A DNA stretch of 64,000 nt from NCBI GenBank assembly GCA_041752395.1, contig JBGSWN010000223.1, positions 35,292-99,291 of the forward strand, in the 5' to 3' direction. The position numbers were made by a program, and so were the translations under genes. A model generated the notes under the pieces. The model did not search any database. It worked only from the letters and a program-made list of their open reading frames with translations, and had not been told where the DNA came from. Below, in pieces: positions 40,197-49,704 of the stretch. The stretch comes from UBA6168 sp041752395 (GTDB lineage: Bacteria; Bacteroidota; Bacteroidia; Chitinophagales; Saprospiraceae). Each line of letters starts with the position of its first letter. The first letter of the stretch is position 1.

Positions 40197-40676
40197 ATGC
40201 TGATAATCAAATTATTACTCGCCATTCTGGTAGCCTTCGGCAAGCCTGCTGCTGCTGATCACGACTTCAAAATGAGCGTAACGGAAGTCGTTTACTCTTC
40301 AGAAACCAAGGCGTTCGAGGTCAAGTTTTACCTCTTCACCGATGACTTGACGGCCACGCTGACAGGCGACAAAAACGCTCCGCTACCCAACAGTGATGCT
40401 ATCGGGAAGTATATTTTGCAGCACTTCGAAATGAGCGTGAACGGCGGCAAACAGGGTCTCAATTTCCAGTCCATTCGCCAGAAAAACGACCAAGTGCTGG
40501 CGACTTTTTCCACGCCCGTTTTCACCCAAAAAATATCAAAAATCAAGGTCAAGAACTCGCTGATTGTGGAGAAATTCAGAGACCAGACAAACATGGTGTA
40601 TGCGCTGCTGCCGAACAAAGGGCGGGAGACGAAGATACTGAATGCGGGCACTACGGAAGGCGAATTTTCATTTTAA
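40197..40676 (+). CDS. DUF6702-family exported protein
   Basis: 159 residues with a short signal peptide (LIIKLLLAILVAFGKPAAA). Mature part is beta-rich (DHDFKMSVTEVVYSSETKAF, EVKFYLFTDDLTATL). DUF6702 proteins usually accompany HupE/UreJ and M1 peptidase genes in this phylum; the role is unknown, perhaps a periplasmic partner. Its ATG is four bases after the inverted repeat arm. Confidence 0.75.
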   Translation: MLIIKLLLAILVAFGKPAAADHDFKMSVTEVVYSSETKAFEVKFYLFTDDLTATLTGDKNAPLPNSDAIGKYILQHFEMSVNGGKQGLNFQSIRQKNDQVLATFSTPVFTQKISKIKVKNSLIVEKFRDQTNMVYALLPNKGRETKILNAGTTEGEFSF

Positions 40677-40678
40677 AC

Positions 40679-40686
40679 TACTTTTG
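40679..40686 (+). promoter_or_regulatory. Candidate -7 box of the second M1 gene
   Basis: TACTTTTG fits TAnnTTTG and ends 15 bases before the ATG at 40702, right after the stop of the DUF6702 gene. No good -33 TTG. Confidence 0.4.
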
Positions 40687-40701
40687 TCAAAAAAATATTC
40701 A

Positions 40702-43029
40702 ATGAAGTCATTATTCACACTCGCATTACTTCTGTTGACTTTTGGAGCAATTTATTCCCAAACTAAATCCAACCACGGCAATAAGTTTGAACAACTCGAA
40801 TATGTGCTGCCTGACCCAACGCCCTACCGGGGCGTGGACGGTGCGCCCGGCCCCGATTATTGGCAGCAGCGCTGCGACTATAAAATTGACGCCACGCTGG
40901 ATACCGAAAAGCAACGCCTGAGCGGTTCGGAGCAAATCACTTACCACAACCAATCGCCGCATTCGCTTGGCTACCTCTGGCTGCAATTGGATGAAAACCA
41001 GCACCAAGGCCACAACGATTTACACCATTTCAATGGCAGCAATGTGGACCAAATCATGGACGCACAGGCACTGTATATGTTGGAGCAATGGAAGGATTTG
41101 AACGAATATGGCCATAATATAGAGGCAGTGACGGACGCAAGCGGCAAGCCACTTGACTACGTCATCAACCAGACGATGATGAAGGTGAACCTGCCGGAAA
41201 AGCTGAAACCGGGCGCAGATTTTACCTTTAATGTAAAGTGGAACTACAAAATCGTGGACCGCATAAAAGGCCCTCGTGGACGGGGTGGCTATGAGTATTT
41301 CGAGAAAGACGGCAACTATATTTTTACCATAAGTCAATGGTACCCAAGGCTTTGCGTGTACAGCGACGTGACGGGCTGGCAGAACAAGCAGTTCACCGGG
41401 CGGGGCGAGTTTGCGCTTACTTTCGGGGATTTCGAGGTGAAAATGACCTTGCCAGACGATTATATGATTGCCTCCACGGGAGAGTGCCAGAACTACGACC
41501 AGATGCTCACTCCGACCCAGCTCAAGCGCTGGAAAGAAGCTCAAACAGCCAAAGACCCTGTGCAAATCGTGAATTTGGAAGAGGCCAAGAAGAACGAAGC
41601 AAGTAAGAAAAGCACGAAGCTGAAAACCTGGCACTACAAGGCCGAAGACGTGCGGGATTTTGCCTGGGGTGCCAGCCGGAAATTCATCTGGGATGCCATG
41701 CCTCATTTCAACGAAAATGGCAAAAAGGCCATGTGCATGAGCTATTATGGCAAGGAAGCCTACCCGATTTACAGCCGCTACTCGACCCGTGCGGTGGCGC
41801 ATACACTCAAGACCTACTCGCAATATTCCATTCCGTACCCATACCCAATTGCCATCAGCGTGGAGGCGGACAGCGGCATGGAATACCCCATGATTTGCTT
41901 CAATTTCGGGCGGGCTGAGGAGGACGGAACCTACACGGAGGCCAACAAACTTGGCGCTATCGGGGTCATCATACACGAGGTGGGGCACAACTATTTCCCA
42001 ATGATTATCAACTCCGATGAGCGGCAATGGTCGTGGATGGACGAGGGTTTGAACACTTTTGTCCAATCCTTGGCGCAGGCCGAATTTGACAACAATTGGA
42101 ACTTGCGGCGTGGCCCGGCCAATACGATTGTATCTTATATGGCTTCGCCAAAGGACGAATTAGAGCCAATTATGACCAACAGCGACAATATTGTGCAGTT
42201 TGGTATGAACGCTTACGCAAAACCTGCGGCTGGCCTGAACATCCTTCGGGAAACCATCATGGGCCGGGAGCTGTTCGATGCGGCATTCAAAGAATACTGC
42301 CAACGATGGGCCTTCAAAAACCCATCACCTGCTGACTTTTTCCGCACCATGGAAGATGCCAGTGGCGTTGACCTTGACTGGTTTTGGCGGGGCTGGTTCT
42401 ATGAAATCGAGCCAGTGGATATTGCGATGGACAGTATTACTTGGCTAAAAGTGGACCTCGAAAACAACCCACAGCCGAAAGAAATCACCAATACCAACAA
42501 GGTCGAAGTGCCTTTTCAGGACATTTCAAAAATCCGCAACCGGGAGAGCGGGATGCAGTTTGCCGTGCAGGCTGACCCTGATTTGGTTGATTTTTACACC
42601 ACTTACAAACCTTGGGAAACTGCTGATTCCGTGCAAACGACCAAGACCATCCTGTACGACGAAGTATTTGACAAAAAGGAAAAGCAGGAGAAATTTGGCA
42701 AGAAAAACTACTACGAAATCAATTTCAGGAACAAAGGCGGCATGGTGATGCCCATTATCTTGGAATGGACTTTTGCCGATGGGACGAAGGAAGTGGAGCG
42801 CATTCCTGCGGAGGTTTGGCGCAAGGACGAAGAGAAGGTGACTAAGGTTTTTGTGAAAGACCAGCCCGCGAAGTCAGTGAAGCTTGACCCTTATCGGGAG
42901 ACGGCGGATATTGATGAACAGAACAATTCTAAGCCGATTCCGGCGCAGCCGAAATTGATTCAGGTGTATAAAAAGAACAAGGAGGAGGAGGTGAAGAACC
43001 CGATGCAGAAGGCGAAGGTTAAACCTTAA
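40702..43029 (+). CDS. M1-family metallopeptidase, copy 2
   Basis: 775 residues from ATG at 40702 (MKSLFTLALLLLTFGAIYSQ signal peptide); an earlier ATG at 40642 overlaps the DUF6702 gene. Same domains as copy 1: IDATLDTEKQRLSGSEQITY, the zinc site HEVGHNYFPMIIN (His 425), the Glu of WMDEGLNTF, and DSGMEYPM. Blocks such as VPEKLKPGADFTFN differ while the catalytic region is almost identical (about half or more residues shared overall by eye). Both active sites look intact, so this is a functional duplication rather than a pseudogene. Confidence 0.92.
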   Translation: MKSLFTLALLLLTFGAIYSQTKSNHGNKFEQLEYVLPDPTPYRGVDGAPGPDYWQQRCDYKIDATLDTEKQRLSGSEQITYHNQSPHSLGYLWLQLDENQHQGHNDLHHFNGSNVDQIMDAQALYMLEQWKDLNEYGHNIEAVTDASGKPLDYVINQTMMKVNLPEKLKPGADFTFNVKWNYKIVDRIKGPRGRGGYEYFEKDGNYIFTISQWYPRLCVYSDVTGWQNKQFTGRGEFALTFGDFEVKMTLPDDYMIASTGECQNYDQMLTPTQLKRWKEAQTAKDPVQIVNLEEAKKNEASKKSTKLKTWHYKAEDVRDFAWGASRKFIWDAMPHFNENGKKAMCMSYYGKEAYPIYSRYSTRAVAHTLKTYSQYSIPYPYPIAISVEADSGMEYPMICFNFGRAEEDGTYTEANKLGAIGVIIHEVGHNYFPMIINSDERQWSWMDEGLNTFVQSLAQAEFDNNWNLRRGPANTIVSYMASPKDELEPIMTNSDNIVQFGMNAYAKPAAGLNILRETIMGRELFDAAFKEYCQRWAFKNPSPADFFRTMEDASGVDLDWFWRGWFYEIEPVDIAMDSITWLKVDLENNPQPKEITNTNKVEVPFQDISKIRNRESGMQFAVQADPDLVDFYTTYKPWETADSVQTTKTILYDEVFDKKEKQEKFGKKNYYEINFRNKGGMVMPIILEWTFADGTKEVERIPAEVWRKDEEKVTKVFVKDQPAKSVKLDPYRETADIDEQNNSKPIPAQPKLIQVYKKNKEEEVKNPMQKAKVKP

Positions 43030-43053
43030 TTATTGACAAAAAAGGCGTTTTAT

Positions 43054-43494
43054 ATGAGGTTAAAATTAATTGCAATCGTGCTATTATTCAGCACCCAAAT
43101 TTTTGCTCAAACCCAAAGCGGTTGGGCACTTTTTGAGCAGGTCGAATTTGGCAAGAAATTCTTCAAGGATTACGGCATGTTCATGCCTTGGCCGAAGGAT
43201 TTTAACAATATAAAACAATGGGAAGGCAAGGAAGTCATGCTTTCCGGCTATATCATTCCGACGGCTGATGCGCCAGGTTATTCCGGCTTGATTTTATCCA
43301 AATTCACTTATACGCAATGCTTTTTCTGTGGTAAAGCTGGCTTGGCAAGCGTGGCGGAGGTGATTATGAAAAAGCCGATGAAAGATTATAAAATTGACCG
43401 CCCGTATGTTTTTAAAGGAAAGTTGAAATTGAACGAAACTGACCCGGATAGGTTGATTTTTATCCTGGAAGATGCCTCCCTTATGGAAATGTAG
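43054..43494 (+). CDS. Exported DUF3299-like small protein with CFFCG motif
   Basis: 146 residues from ATG at 43054 (MRLKLIAIVLLFSTQIFAQ signal peptide), 24 bases after the second M1 gene. The core GKEVMLSGYIIPTADAPGYS, SKFTYTQCFFCGKA and YVFKGKLKLNE fits the DUF3299-type fold of small exported OB-like proteins, with a CxxCG that could bind a metal. It is probably part of the same M1/HupE operon. No function established. Confidence 0.7.
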   Translation: MRLKLIAIVLLFSTQIFAQTQSGWALFEQVEFGKKFFKDYGMFMPWPKDFNNIKQWEGKEVMLSGYIIPTADAPGYSGLILSKFTYTQCFFCGKAGLASVAEVIMKKPMKDYKIDRPYVFKGKLKLNETDPDRLIFILEDASLMEM

Positions 43495-43550
43495 TAATAA
43501 CGGCAAGTGAGCGAATTAACTGGCCGTTATTTTTAATTTCGCTAGGCTGA

Positions 43551-44207
43551 TTACTTAGCCATTACCTGCACTTCAACTCGATTTTTAGTTGATGTCCCCG
43601 CAGCCGATTGCGTTTTATTGTCGAACCCTTCGCTTACCAAACTGGTTGGAGGAGCGCCCAATCCAATCAGCGTAGCTTTAACGGCTTCTGCCCGTGCAAG
43701 CGCCAGCTTCGTATTTTCAGCTGCGTTTCCAGCACTGTCCGAATAAGCACCGATTTTCAGCTTAAGTTTTGGGTAGCATTTCAGGATTGCCGCCAAATTC
43801 ACCATTTGCTGCACCGATTTCGCCATGTCAGGTGAAGCCCCATCCTTGAATTCAAGTTGGTCTAAACTAATCCAATTGTCTTTGTTTGCTGGCTTGGAAG
43901 CCTCATCAAGGAGGTTGAGCAACTGGGCCTCAGTACCATTTTCAGTGATATTGATTTCGACCCCACAGGCTATTTTTTTTCTGATACTCGGAACTCTTTC
44001 AACTTGGCTTGTCGCTGCACTATCCTTATCTCCAGCCGTTTTCGCACTGGAATTATCAGCGCTTTCAACGGGATTGGATGTTTGTTCAGTTGCTCCAGCC
44101 ACAGGGTTTTTGTTTACCTCACTTTTACAACTAAAAAAGAGGAGGCTCAGCGCAAATAGTCCGAAGGAAGCAAATTTAATAGTCCAATTGGACTTTCTAA
44201 AAATCAT
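43551..44207 (-). CDS. OmpA-like lipoprotein
   Basis: 218 residues from ATG at 44207, whose A is shared with the stop of the channel gene (TAATG). Lipoprotein signal ending LFALSLLFFSC. A linker rich in Thr, Ser, Ala and Asp (NPVESADNSSAKTAGDKDSA) leads into an OmpA C-terminal-like domain (LKLKIGAYSDSAGNAAENTK, ALARAEAVKATLIGLG, SKNRVEVQVMAK-like) that should bind peptidoglycan; the usual NxxLSxxRA pattern reads NTKLALARAEAVK. Probably a peptidoglycan-linked outer-membrane lipoprotein. Tight coupling with the channel gene suggests a shared task. Confidence 0.8.
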   Translation of the reverse strand: MIFRKSNWTIKFASFGLFALSLLFFSCKSEVNKNPVAGATEQTSNPVESADNSSAKTAGDKDSAATSQVERVPSIRKKIACGVEINITENGTEAQLLNLLDEASKPANKDNWISLDQLEFKDGASPDMAKSVQQMVNLAAILKCYPKLKLKIGAYSDSAGNAAENTKLALARAEAVKATLIGLGAPPTSLVSEGFDNKTQSAAGTSTKNRVEVQVMAK

Positions 44208-45178
44208 TAATCTAGCCATACTAAAATCATTATTCCGGTTAAATAAATTCCAAGATAAAGAGCGGCCATATTGCGTTCCCGTTGTTTCAAACGATGTAAG
44301 TCAAGCGATTTCTTTTTATAGCGCTGCAATTTGTTGCCAGTCATAATTAATTGAAACATCACCGCAGCAATAAGGCCATAAGCGAGCAAATAGATTTTGT
44401 CCATCAACACCATATAACCCACATCTGGCAGCGCATCCGCATAGCTTTGTTGGAGAAAAACCGCCGTAAGCAGACTTCCGACAGGCAGGCTGATTCTGGC
44501 ATCCACATAACTTGGGAAAAACAACAAAGCGCCCAATCCTGCAAATATTACGATGGTGAGCGGCAGCAATAATTTCAACACAAAATAACTGACGGGGCGA
44601 GTGATGGTGAATTGATAAACAAAATCCGAGAAATTAATGGCCGGATTATCAGGGTTGCCAAAATCCGTCTGATAATTGTGTGTCTTGGCCAAAAGGTCGC
44701 CACCGAGCAAGTCCCAACCGGCCAAGGCCAATTCTGGGCGATATAATATGGGTGGAGAAGTTGTGTCTTTCACAAAAATCAGTTCCGAAGCAGGGTAATC
44801 TGGATGCTCCAAATGTATTTCTAGGGGATGTTTGTCCAGTGGAAAGCGCTCCAATTCAAAAGGATGAAAAAAACGCCCTTCAACTCGAAATCCTTGGTAT
44901 TTCCAGCCGCCATCCAATGTGATGATGCTGTCTTCAAAAGGTGTTTGGGTCATGCCCCATTTTTCCACCATGTTCACAAACTCAATGCCCGTGGGGTCAA
45001 TTTCGCCCTTCCATTTGAACCAAACGTAGAAGTCCGCGTAAAAACTGTTTTCGTCCAAATTGAGGTCGTAGAGGTTCATCAAGTAAAATCCAGTCAACAC
45101 CTGCTGTGGTTCGGCAGCTCGCATTGCCGAAGGTGAAAAGGCCCAAAAGGCCAGTAAAAGCAGGAGGTTTCGTTTCAT
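44207..45178 (-). CDS. Pentameric ligand-gated ion channel homologue
   Basis: 323 residues. Signal peptide 1-21. The extracellular domain (about 25-205) has the Cys-loop-equivalent FHPFELERFPLDKHPLEIH without cysteines and the DFYVWFKWKG strand. Then come four membrane segments: M1 TRPVSYFVLKLLLPLTIVIF, M2 RISLPVGSLLTAVFLQQSYA, M3 MDKIYLLAYGLIAAVMFQ and M4 MAALYLGIYLTGIMILVWL. The M2 polarity, the R-P before M1 and the LP between M2 and M3 match the prokaryotic GLIC/ELIC family. It is a likely inner-membrane ion channel gated by an unknown ligand. It shares a TAATG junction with the OmpA-like lipoprotein gene. Confidence 0.85.
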   Translation of the reverse strand: MKRNLLLLLAFWAFSPSAMRAAEPQQVLTGFYLMNLYDLNLDENSFYADFYVWFKWKGEIDPTGIEFVNMVEKWGMTQTPFEDSIITLDGGWKYQGFRVEGRFFHPFELERFPLDKHPLEIHLEHPDYPASELIFVKDTTSPPILYRPELALAGWDLLGGDLLAKTHNYQTDFGNPDNPAINFSDFVYQFTITRPVSYFVLKLLLPLTIVIFAGLGALLFFPSYVDARISLPVGSLLTAVFLQQSYADALPDVGYMVLMDKIYLLAYGLIAAVMFQLIMTGNKLQRYKKKSLDLHRLKQRERNMAALYLGIYLTGIMILVWLD

Positions 45179-45271
45179 TTTTTAAAAGAATTGGCTGGAA
45201 GCTAAAACGTCGGCAGGTGCTAGGACACTGCCGACGTTATCGTTTCAATCAGTTTAACCTGGCTCAAGAAC

Positions 45272-48200
45272 CTATATCTTGACCACTTTCCAGACGGAAT
45301 TATTTCCTTCCATTTTTACCGAAAGGAAATATACCCCAGTGGCAAGGTCAGCAATATCAAGGGTCAAAAGGTCTTTTTGAGCAGCTATTTTCTTGGAGGC
45401 GCTGACGACCTTACCCGTCATATCCGTCAATTGCAGTGCCACCATTTTGGCTGAATGAAGGTCAAGTTGGACGCTCACGGATTGGCTGGCAGGGTTTGGG
45501 TAAACCGCCACATTTTCCGCCAGTGGCCGACCTGGGCCAGCTACACTCAGACCATTGTTCGTCACCTGAATGGTATCAAGGGCGAAAGCCGAACAACCCT
45601 CATCATTTGTGATGGTGAGGCTGACAATGTAAATGCCGACTTCCGTAAAAGTATGGCTTGGGTTCTCTTGGGCGCTGCCAGTCCCATCGCCAAAGTTCCA
45701 ATCATAGCTCGCCACGTTGCCAGTGCTAGTATTCGTAAACTGAACGGCTTGGTTGTCATTGAGGTCAACCGTATTTTCAGAAAGACTGAACGAAGCACCG
45801 GGTGAGCTACCTGGGCCACCTACCGGAACGATGATTTGGGTGCGTTCGCAAACTTCCGGAATCTCCATTTGCCAATCGTAAAAGAAATAGTAAGCATCTG
45901 TGCCATCGGTATTGCCCGTGATGGTGGCCATTCCTGGCTGCGAAAACGGGTAGTTGGCGCCTGAAGTGTTCCCGTAAAGGTCCTTGCCGCCCTTTTTTAC
46001 CAATTGCAAACCATTTCCAATCGGTATTTCCCAATTCAGTGGAGCAACAAATTCGCCGATTGAGGCAATGTTTACAACACTTTGCATCAGTTGCGCGCTA
46101 GAAGCATCCCTCAGCGAAATCTGGCGCAAGCCCGTTTGGTCAGCATACACTTTAACCGATTTTAGGGTAAAAGTCCGTGAAGTATTAAAAACCAACCCGA
46201 TTTCTTCCTCCGTAATGAGGGCATTCGGAGCGTCGTTTTTGTCAGTCAAACCAACGGGCAGCACGTAAGATGCTCCAGCGTAAAAAGTGTCGGCCATCGT
46301 AAGTGGCGGTGTTGCGAAGACCATGCCTTGCGCAATTTGAGTCCCGCCAAATGGTTGGTCGTACCATTTTACATCGGCGTAGCCAGGGCCGTCATATTCT
46401 GCCCGAAGCAGCACCGATGCGCCTTCACAGGGAGTAGTGGCGCCCTCGGATTGTGCTTGCAGGCGTGGTTTGTCGAGCACTTCGAGGTTTCTTTCGATGG
46501 AATTATTTAATGGCCGTTCATCGGCCACACCGTTTGGATTCAAAAGCGTGGCACGGAAGCGGTGGTCACCGGGTACTGTTTGAAGTGTTGGCAATTGGAT
46601 TTGGGTACGCTCGCCTTGGGCCAAATTGCCAGACCAATTTGTAGTCAATGAGGAACCACCTGCCTCCATTTTGATTTCAAACGAAGTCAGTGGCTCGCTG
46701 CCACCATTTTCTACGGTTAAAACGACAGGAGAAACCTCAGATTCACAAGTCACCGCCGGTAGTTCTATATTTACCACAAAAACATCGTTGTCCGCATATG
46801 GAGAAACAGGGACGTTGCCCTGCGCCACGAGATAGTCGAATGCCGCTGGCAAATTGATGATGCCCATGCCGTAAGTATTGTCTTCGCCAAGTTCGCCAAG
46901 GTCAATGGCGGTGTAATAAAGTGCCAATTTGAACTCCTTTCCCGGCAGGTACGGAAAAGCTTCTTTCAGCAACATGATGGCACCTGAAGTGTGCGGGGCG
47001 GCCATGGAAGTTCCACTCAAAAGGCCATATCCATCGGGCAGGCAGGAGCGGACATCAACGCCGGGTGCTGAAACTTCGGGTTTGATTAAGAGCGAGCTGT
47101 CGGGTGATGGGCAAATGGATGGCCCACGGCTCGAAAACCCTGCAATTGCCAGACTGGAAGCATTTCCATTGACGGCGCCTACCGTGAAGGAATTGACCAA
47201 GTTCACGTTCACATTGTGCGGAGGTGTGATAGTGCTTGGGCCAGGGCCAGCGTTTCCTGCGGAGAAAACCACTGCAACTCCGGCAGTTTCCATCGCCTCC
47301 AAAACAGGCACATACACGCTGAAACAGTCTGATCCACTAACACTTGGGTCGAACCAAGAATTGTTGATAACATCGGCCATGTCTTCAGAAGTGGCTGGAT
47401 TTCCGTCCGGGTCAATTCCCCATTGGAAGGCAGCCAGCAGGCTCTGGGTGTTGCCTCCGCAAACATTCAGCGAAGCGGCCCCCATCCACTGACCGTTGAA
47501 AGCGACACCAATAGTATCGTTGTTCAGGCGGTCGAGGCCGAGTATCGTGCCGGTTACGTGCGTACCGTGATACTGACAATCGTAAGCGTCCAAATCAGGT
47601 ACTTGCGATTGGTTGTTAAGGTTCAATTGAAAAAAAGATTGCTCCGGCGGTGCAGTGTTTCCCCGATAGCTGGTGTTGAGGGCAGGTCGGGTCGGATCTA
47701 CGCCCGTGTCGTTTGTGAGTGCAATTTGGCCGTAGCCCGTGTAGCCCATTGCCCACATGACTGGTGCGCCGATCACTTCCAAGCCCTTTTCGTGGCCGTT
47801 TGGTTGTAAAACAGGCGGCGGGGCGGGGTTCACGGTGTAAGCCTCCAGTTCTGGCTGGCCATTGAGGCCAATCCATGCAATATCTGGGCGGTTGCTCAGT
47901 TCCGAAATCAGGCCGTTTTTCAGCTCCGCAAGGAGGAAATTGGCGACCCAAAACTGGGAGACCGAGCCGGGTTTGGTCAGCGGCGAGCCCTTGATACGGT
48001 TAATCAAGCCGCCTTGCGTACCATCCGCCTTGGCTTTCAGGGCGGTAATGACTGCCTCTGAGCGTTTTCCGGGCAGCGCCCGTTCAGCGTAGAGTTGGGC
48101 ATCAAGTGCCGCAAAATCTACCTGGTCGGCCAGCACAATGTTCACCGAATGGAAAGCTTCAGGGGCTTCAGCCATTTGGAGGAGCAGTTTTTGAGCAATT

Positions 48201-48283
48201 TTTTCGGGGTTGGCATTTTGCGCAGCAACAAAAAACGAAGTGTGCAAAAAACAGCAAACAAGCAGGGTGTAAAATAGTCGCAT
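45272..48283 (-). CDS. Secreted subtilase with PKD and T9SS domains
   Basis: 1003 residues. Signal peptide (YTLLVCCFLHTSFFVAAQ). A propeptide-like region is followed by a subtilisin (S8) domain: Asp in ALTNDTGVDPT (about 191), His in YHGTHVTGTILG (about 241) and Ser in LSGTSMAAPHTSGAI (about 423); triad complete. After it come CARDB/Ig-like parts, a PKD domain (SLSENTVDLNDNQAVQFTNT, SYDWNFGDGTGSAQENPSH) and the C-terminal Por sorting domain (VAVYPNPASQSVSVQLDL, VVSASKK, GVYFLSVKMEGNN). An extracellular protease exported by type IX secretion. Confidence 0.94.
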   Translation of the reverse strand: MRLFYTLLVCCFLHTSFFVAAQNANPEKIAQKLLLQMAEAPEAFHSVNIVLADQVDFAALDAQLYAERALPGKRSEAVITALKAKADGTQGGLINRIKGSPLTKPGSVSQFWVANFLLAELKNGLISELSNRPDIAWIGLNGQPELEAYTVNPAPPPVLQPNGHEKGLEVIGAPVMWAMGYTGYGQIALTNDTGVDPTRPALNTSYRGNTAPPEQSFFQLNLNNQSQVPDLDAYDCQYHGTHVTGTILGLDRLNNDTIGVAFNGQWMGAASLNVCGGNTQSLLAAFQWGIDPDGNPATSEDMADVINNSWFDPSVSGSDCFSVYVPVLEAMETAGVAVVFSAGNAGPGPSTITPPHNVNVNLVNSFTVGAVNGNASSLAIAGFSSRGPSICPSPDSSLLIKPEVSAPGVDVRSCLPDGYGLLSGTSMAAPHTSGAIMLLKEAFPYLPGKEFKLALYYTAIDLGELGEDNTYGMGIINLPAAFDYLVAQGNVPVSPYADNDVFVVNIELPAVTCESEVSPVVLTVENGGSEPLTSFEIKMEAGGSSLTTNWSGNLAQGERTQIQLPTLQTVPGDHRFRATLLNPNGVADERPLNNSIERNLEVLDKPRLQAQSEGATTPCEGASVLLRAEYDGPGYADVKWYDQPFGGTQIAQGMVFATPPLTMADTFYAGASYVLPVGLTDKNDAPNALITEEEIGLVFNTSRTFTLKSVKVYADQTGLRQISLRDASSAQLMQSVVNIASIGEFVAPLNWEIPIGNGLQLVKKGGKDLYGNTSGANYPFSQPGMATITGNTDGTDAYYFFYDWQMEIPEVCERTQIIVPVGGPGSSPGASFSLSENTVDLNDNQAVQFTNTSTGNVASYDWNFGDGTGSAQENPSHTFTEVGIYIVSLTITNDEGCSAFALDTIQVTNNGLSVAGPGRPLAENVAVYPNPASQSVSVQLDLHSAKMVALQLTDMTGKVVSASKKIAAQKDLLTLDIADLATGVYFLSVKMEGNNSVWKVVKI

Positions 48284-48763
48284 AAATACAGGATTTGCAG
48301 TGGTTTATCAATGAATAGTGCCCATTCGGGAATTTAACTTTGAGAAATGGATTTTGGCAAAAAAAGTTGAAGGGATACCTCTCTGCCGAAGCATCTAACT
48401 GGCCAAAGGTAATCGCTTGGCGGCTTTTTTTCAGTAAGCTATGCCTGATTTGTGCGGACGCACGACCAAAATATAATTGCTGACCAACCTGCCGCTAAAT
48501 TTGCCTCACTTTTCAGTCAAATTTGTCGCTTCGCAAATACAAGTTTTGACCCCTCATGCCCGTTGAGTAGCTTTGCGATTCGATTGCGGAGGATGGATTG
48601 CGGATTTCGGAAAAATACTGCTGAAATTCGCTTGCGTTTTCCAAAATTGAAGAATGGCTTGATTGGCTGTGCAAGCCTGCCGCCATGTGAATTTGAAAAA
48701 TCTGGACTTTAGATTTTGGGCAGACCCTGCCGCAATCTGAAATCCGCAACCCGCAATCCACCC
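48284..48763. other. 480-base gene-free region before gldA
   Basis: The best promoter candidate is TTG (48477-48479) and TAAATTTG (48496-48503), 16 bases apart. Just before gldA is a degenerate repeat of CCGCAATC-type units at 48738-48763 (CTGAAATCCGCAACCCGCAA). I see no gene or RNA in the rest. Confidence 0.5.
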
Positions 48764-49669
48764 GTGTCAGTAAAAGTACAACACCTGACCAAGGAATACG
48801 GCCCGCAAAAAGCCGTGAACGACGTCAGTTTTGAAGCGAAAAAAGGCGAAGTGCTTGGCTTCCTTGGCCCCAATGGCGCTGGGAAAAGCACGACGATGAA
48901 GATACTCACCTGCTTCATCCCGCAGACGGAGGGGCAAGCCGAGGTTTGTGGCTACGATGTGGCTGCCGACCCGATGGAGGTGCGCCGCCGCATCGGCTAC
49001 TTGCCGGAACACAACCCGCTTTACAAGGACATGTACGTGCGGGAGTACTTGGGTTTTGTGGCCAAATTGCACAAAGTGCCAAACGTGCAGCGACGGGTGG
49101 CAGAGATGGTAGAATTGACCGGGCTTGGGCAAGAGCAGCATAAGCTAATCAGCTCATTGTCAAAAGGTTACAGGCAGCGTGTGGGCTTGGCACAGGCTAT
49201 GCTCCACGACCCCGAAGTGCTCATTCTCGACGAGCCGACGAGCGGTCTTGACCCCAACCAATTGGTGGAAATCCGCAGTGTCATCAAGCAGTTGGGAAAG
49301 GAAAAAACCGTGATTTTCAGCACCCATATCATGCAGGAAGTGACTGCGCTCTGCGACCGTGTGCTTATCATCAACAAAGGGAAAATCGTGGCCAACGATG
49401 CTATCGAAGCCTTGCAGGGCAGGGTAGGGGGCGAGCTTTTGGTGACGGTCGAATTTGGCCAAAGCACCAATGCCAACAAGCTCGGCCAAATACGAAACGT
49501 GCATCGGGCCGATAACCTTGGTGGCAACCGCTGGCGCATTTCCTCGGCTTCCAACAACGATACCCGTGCCGATATTTTCCGCTTCGCAGTGGACAATAAT
49601 TTGACGCTGCTGGAAATGCACAAGGAGGTGGTGAGCGTGGAGGATGTTTTCACGGAGTTGACAAAATAA
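48764..49669 (+). CDS. gldA: Gliding motility ABC transporter ATPase GldA
   Basis: 301 residues. GTG start at 48764 (VSVKVQHLTKEYGPQKAVND); upstream codons are spacer repeats. Complete ABC ATPase: Walker A GFLGPNGAGKSTTMK, Q-loop YLPEHNPLY, signature LSKGYRQRVGLAQAM, Walker B VLILDEPTSGLDP, and FSTHIMQEV. The C-terminal extension after 220 is typical of GldA. It powers the GldAFG complex that is needed for gliding and type IX secretion in several Bacteroidota. It leads a five-gene run to gldG. Confidence 0.9.
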   Translation: MSVKVQHLTKEYGPQKAVNDVSFEAKKGEVLGFLGPNGAGKSTTMKILTCFIPQTEGQAEVCGYDVAADPMEVRRRIGYLPEHNPLYKDMYVREYLGFVAKLHKVPNVQRRVAEMVELTGLGQEQHKLISSLSKGYRQRVGLAQAMLHDPEVLILDEPTSGLDPNQLVEIRSVIKQLGKEKTVIFSTHIMQEVTALCDRVLIINKGKIVANDAIEALQGRVGGELLVTVEFGQSTNANKLGQIRNVHRADNLGGNRWRISSASNNDTRADIFRFAVDNNLTLLEMHKEVVSVEDVFTELTK

Positions 49670-49671
49670 CG

Positions 49672-49704
49672 GTATCAGGTTTTGGGTTTCAAGTTTCAGG
49701 GTTA
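49672..49704. repeat. Degenerate tandem spacer repeat
   Basis: GGTTTTGGGTTTCAAGTTTC continuing AGGGTT, three TTTCA/GTTT-type units between gldA and the next ATG. Confidence 0.5.
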
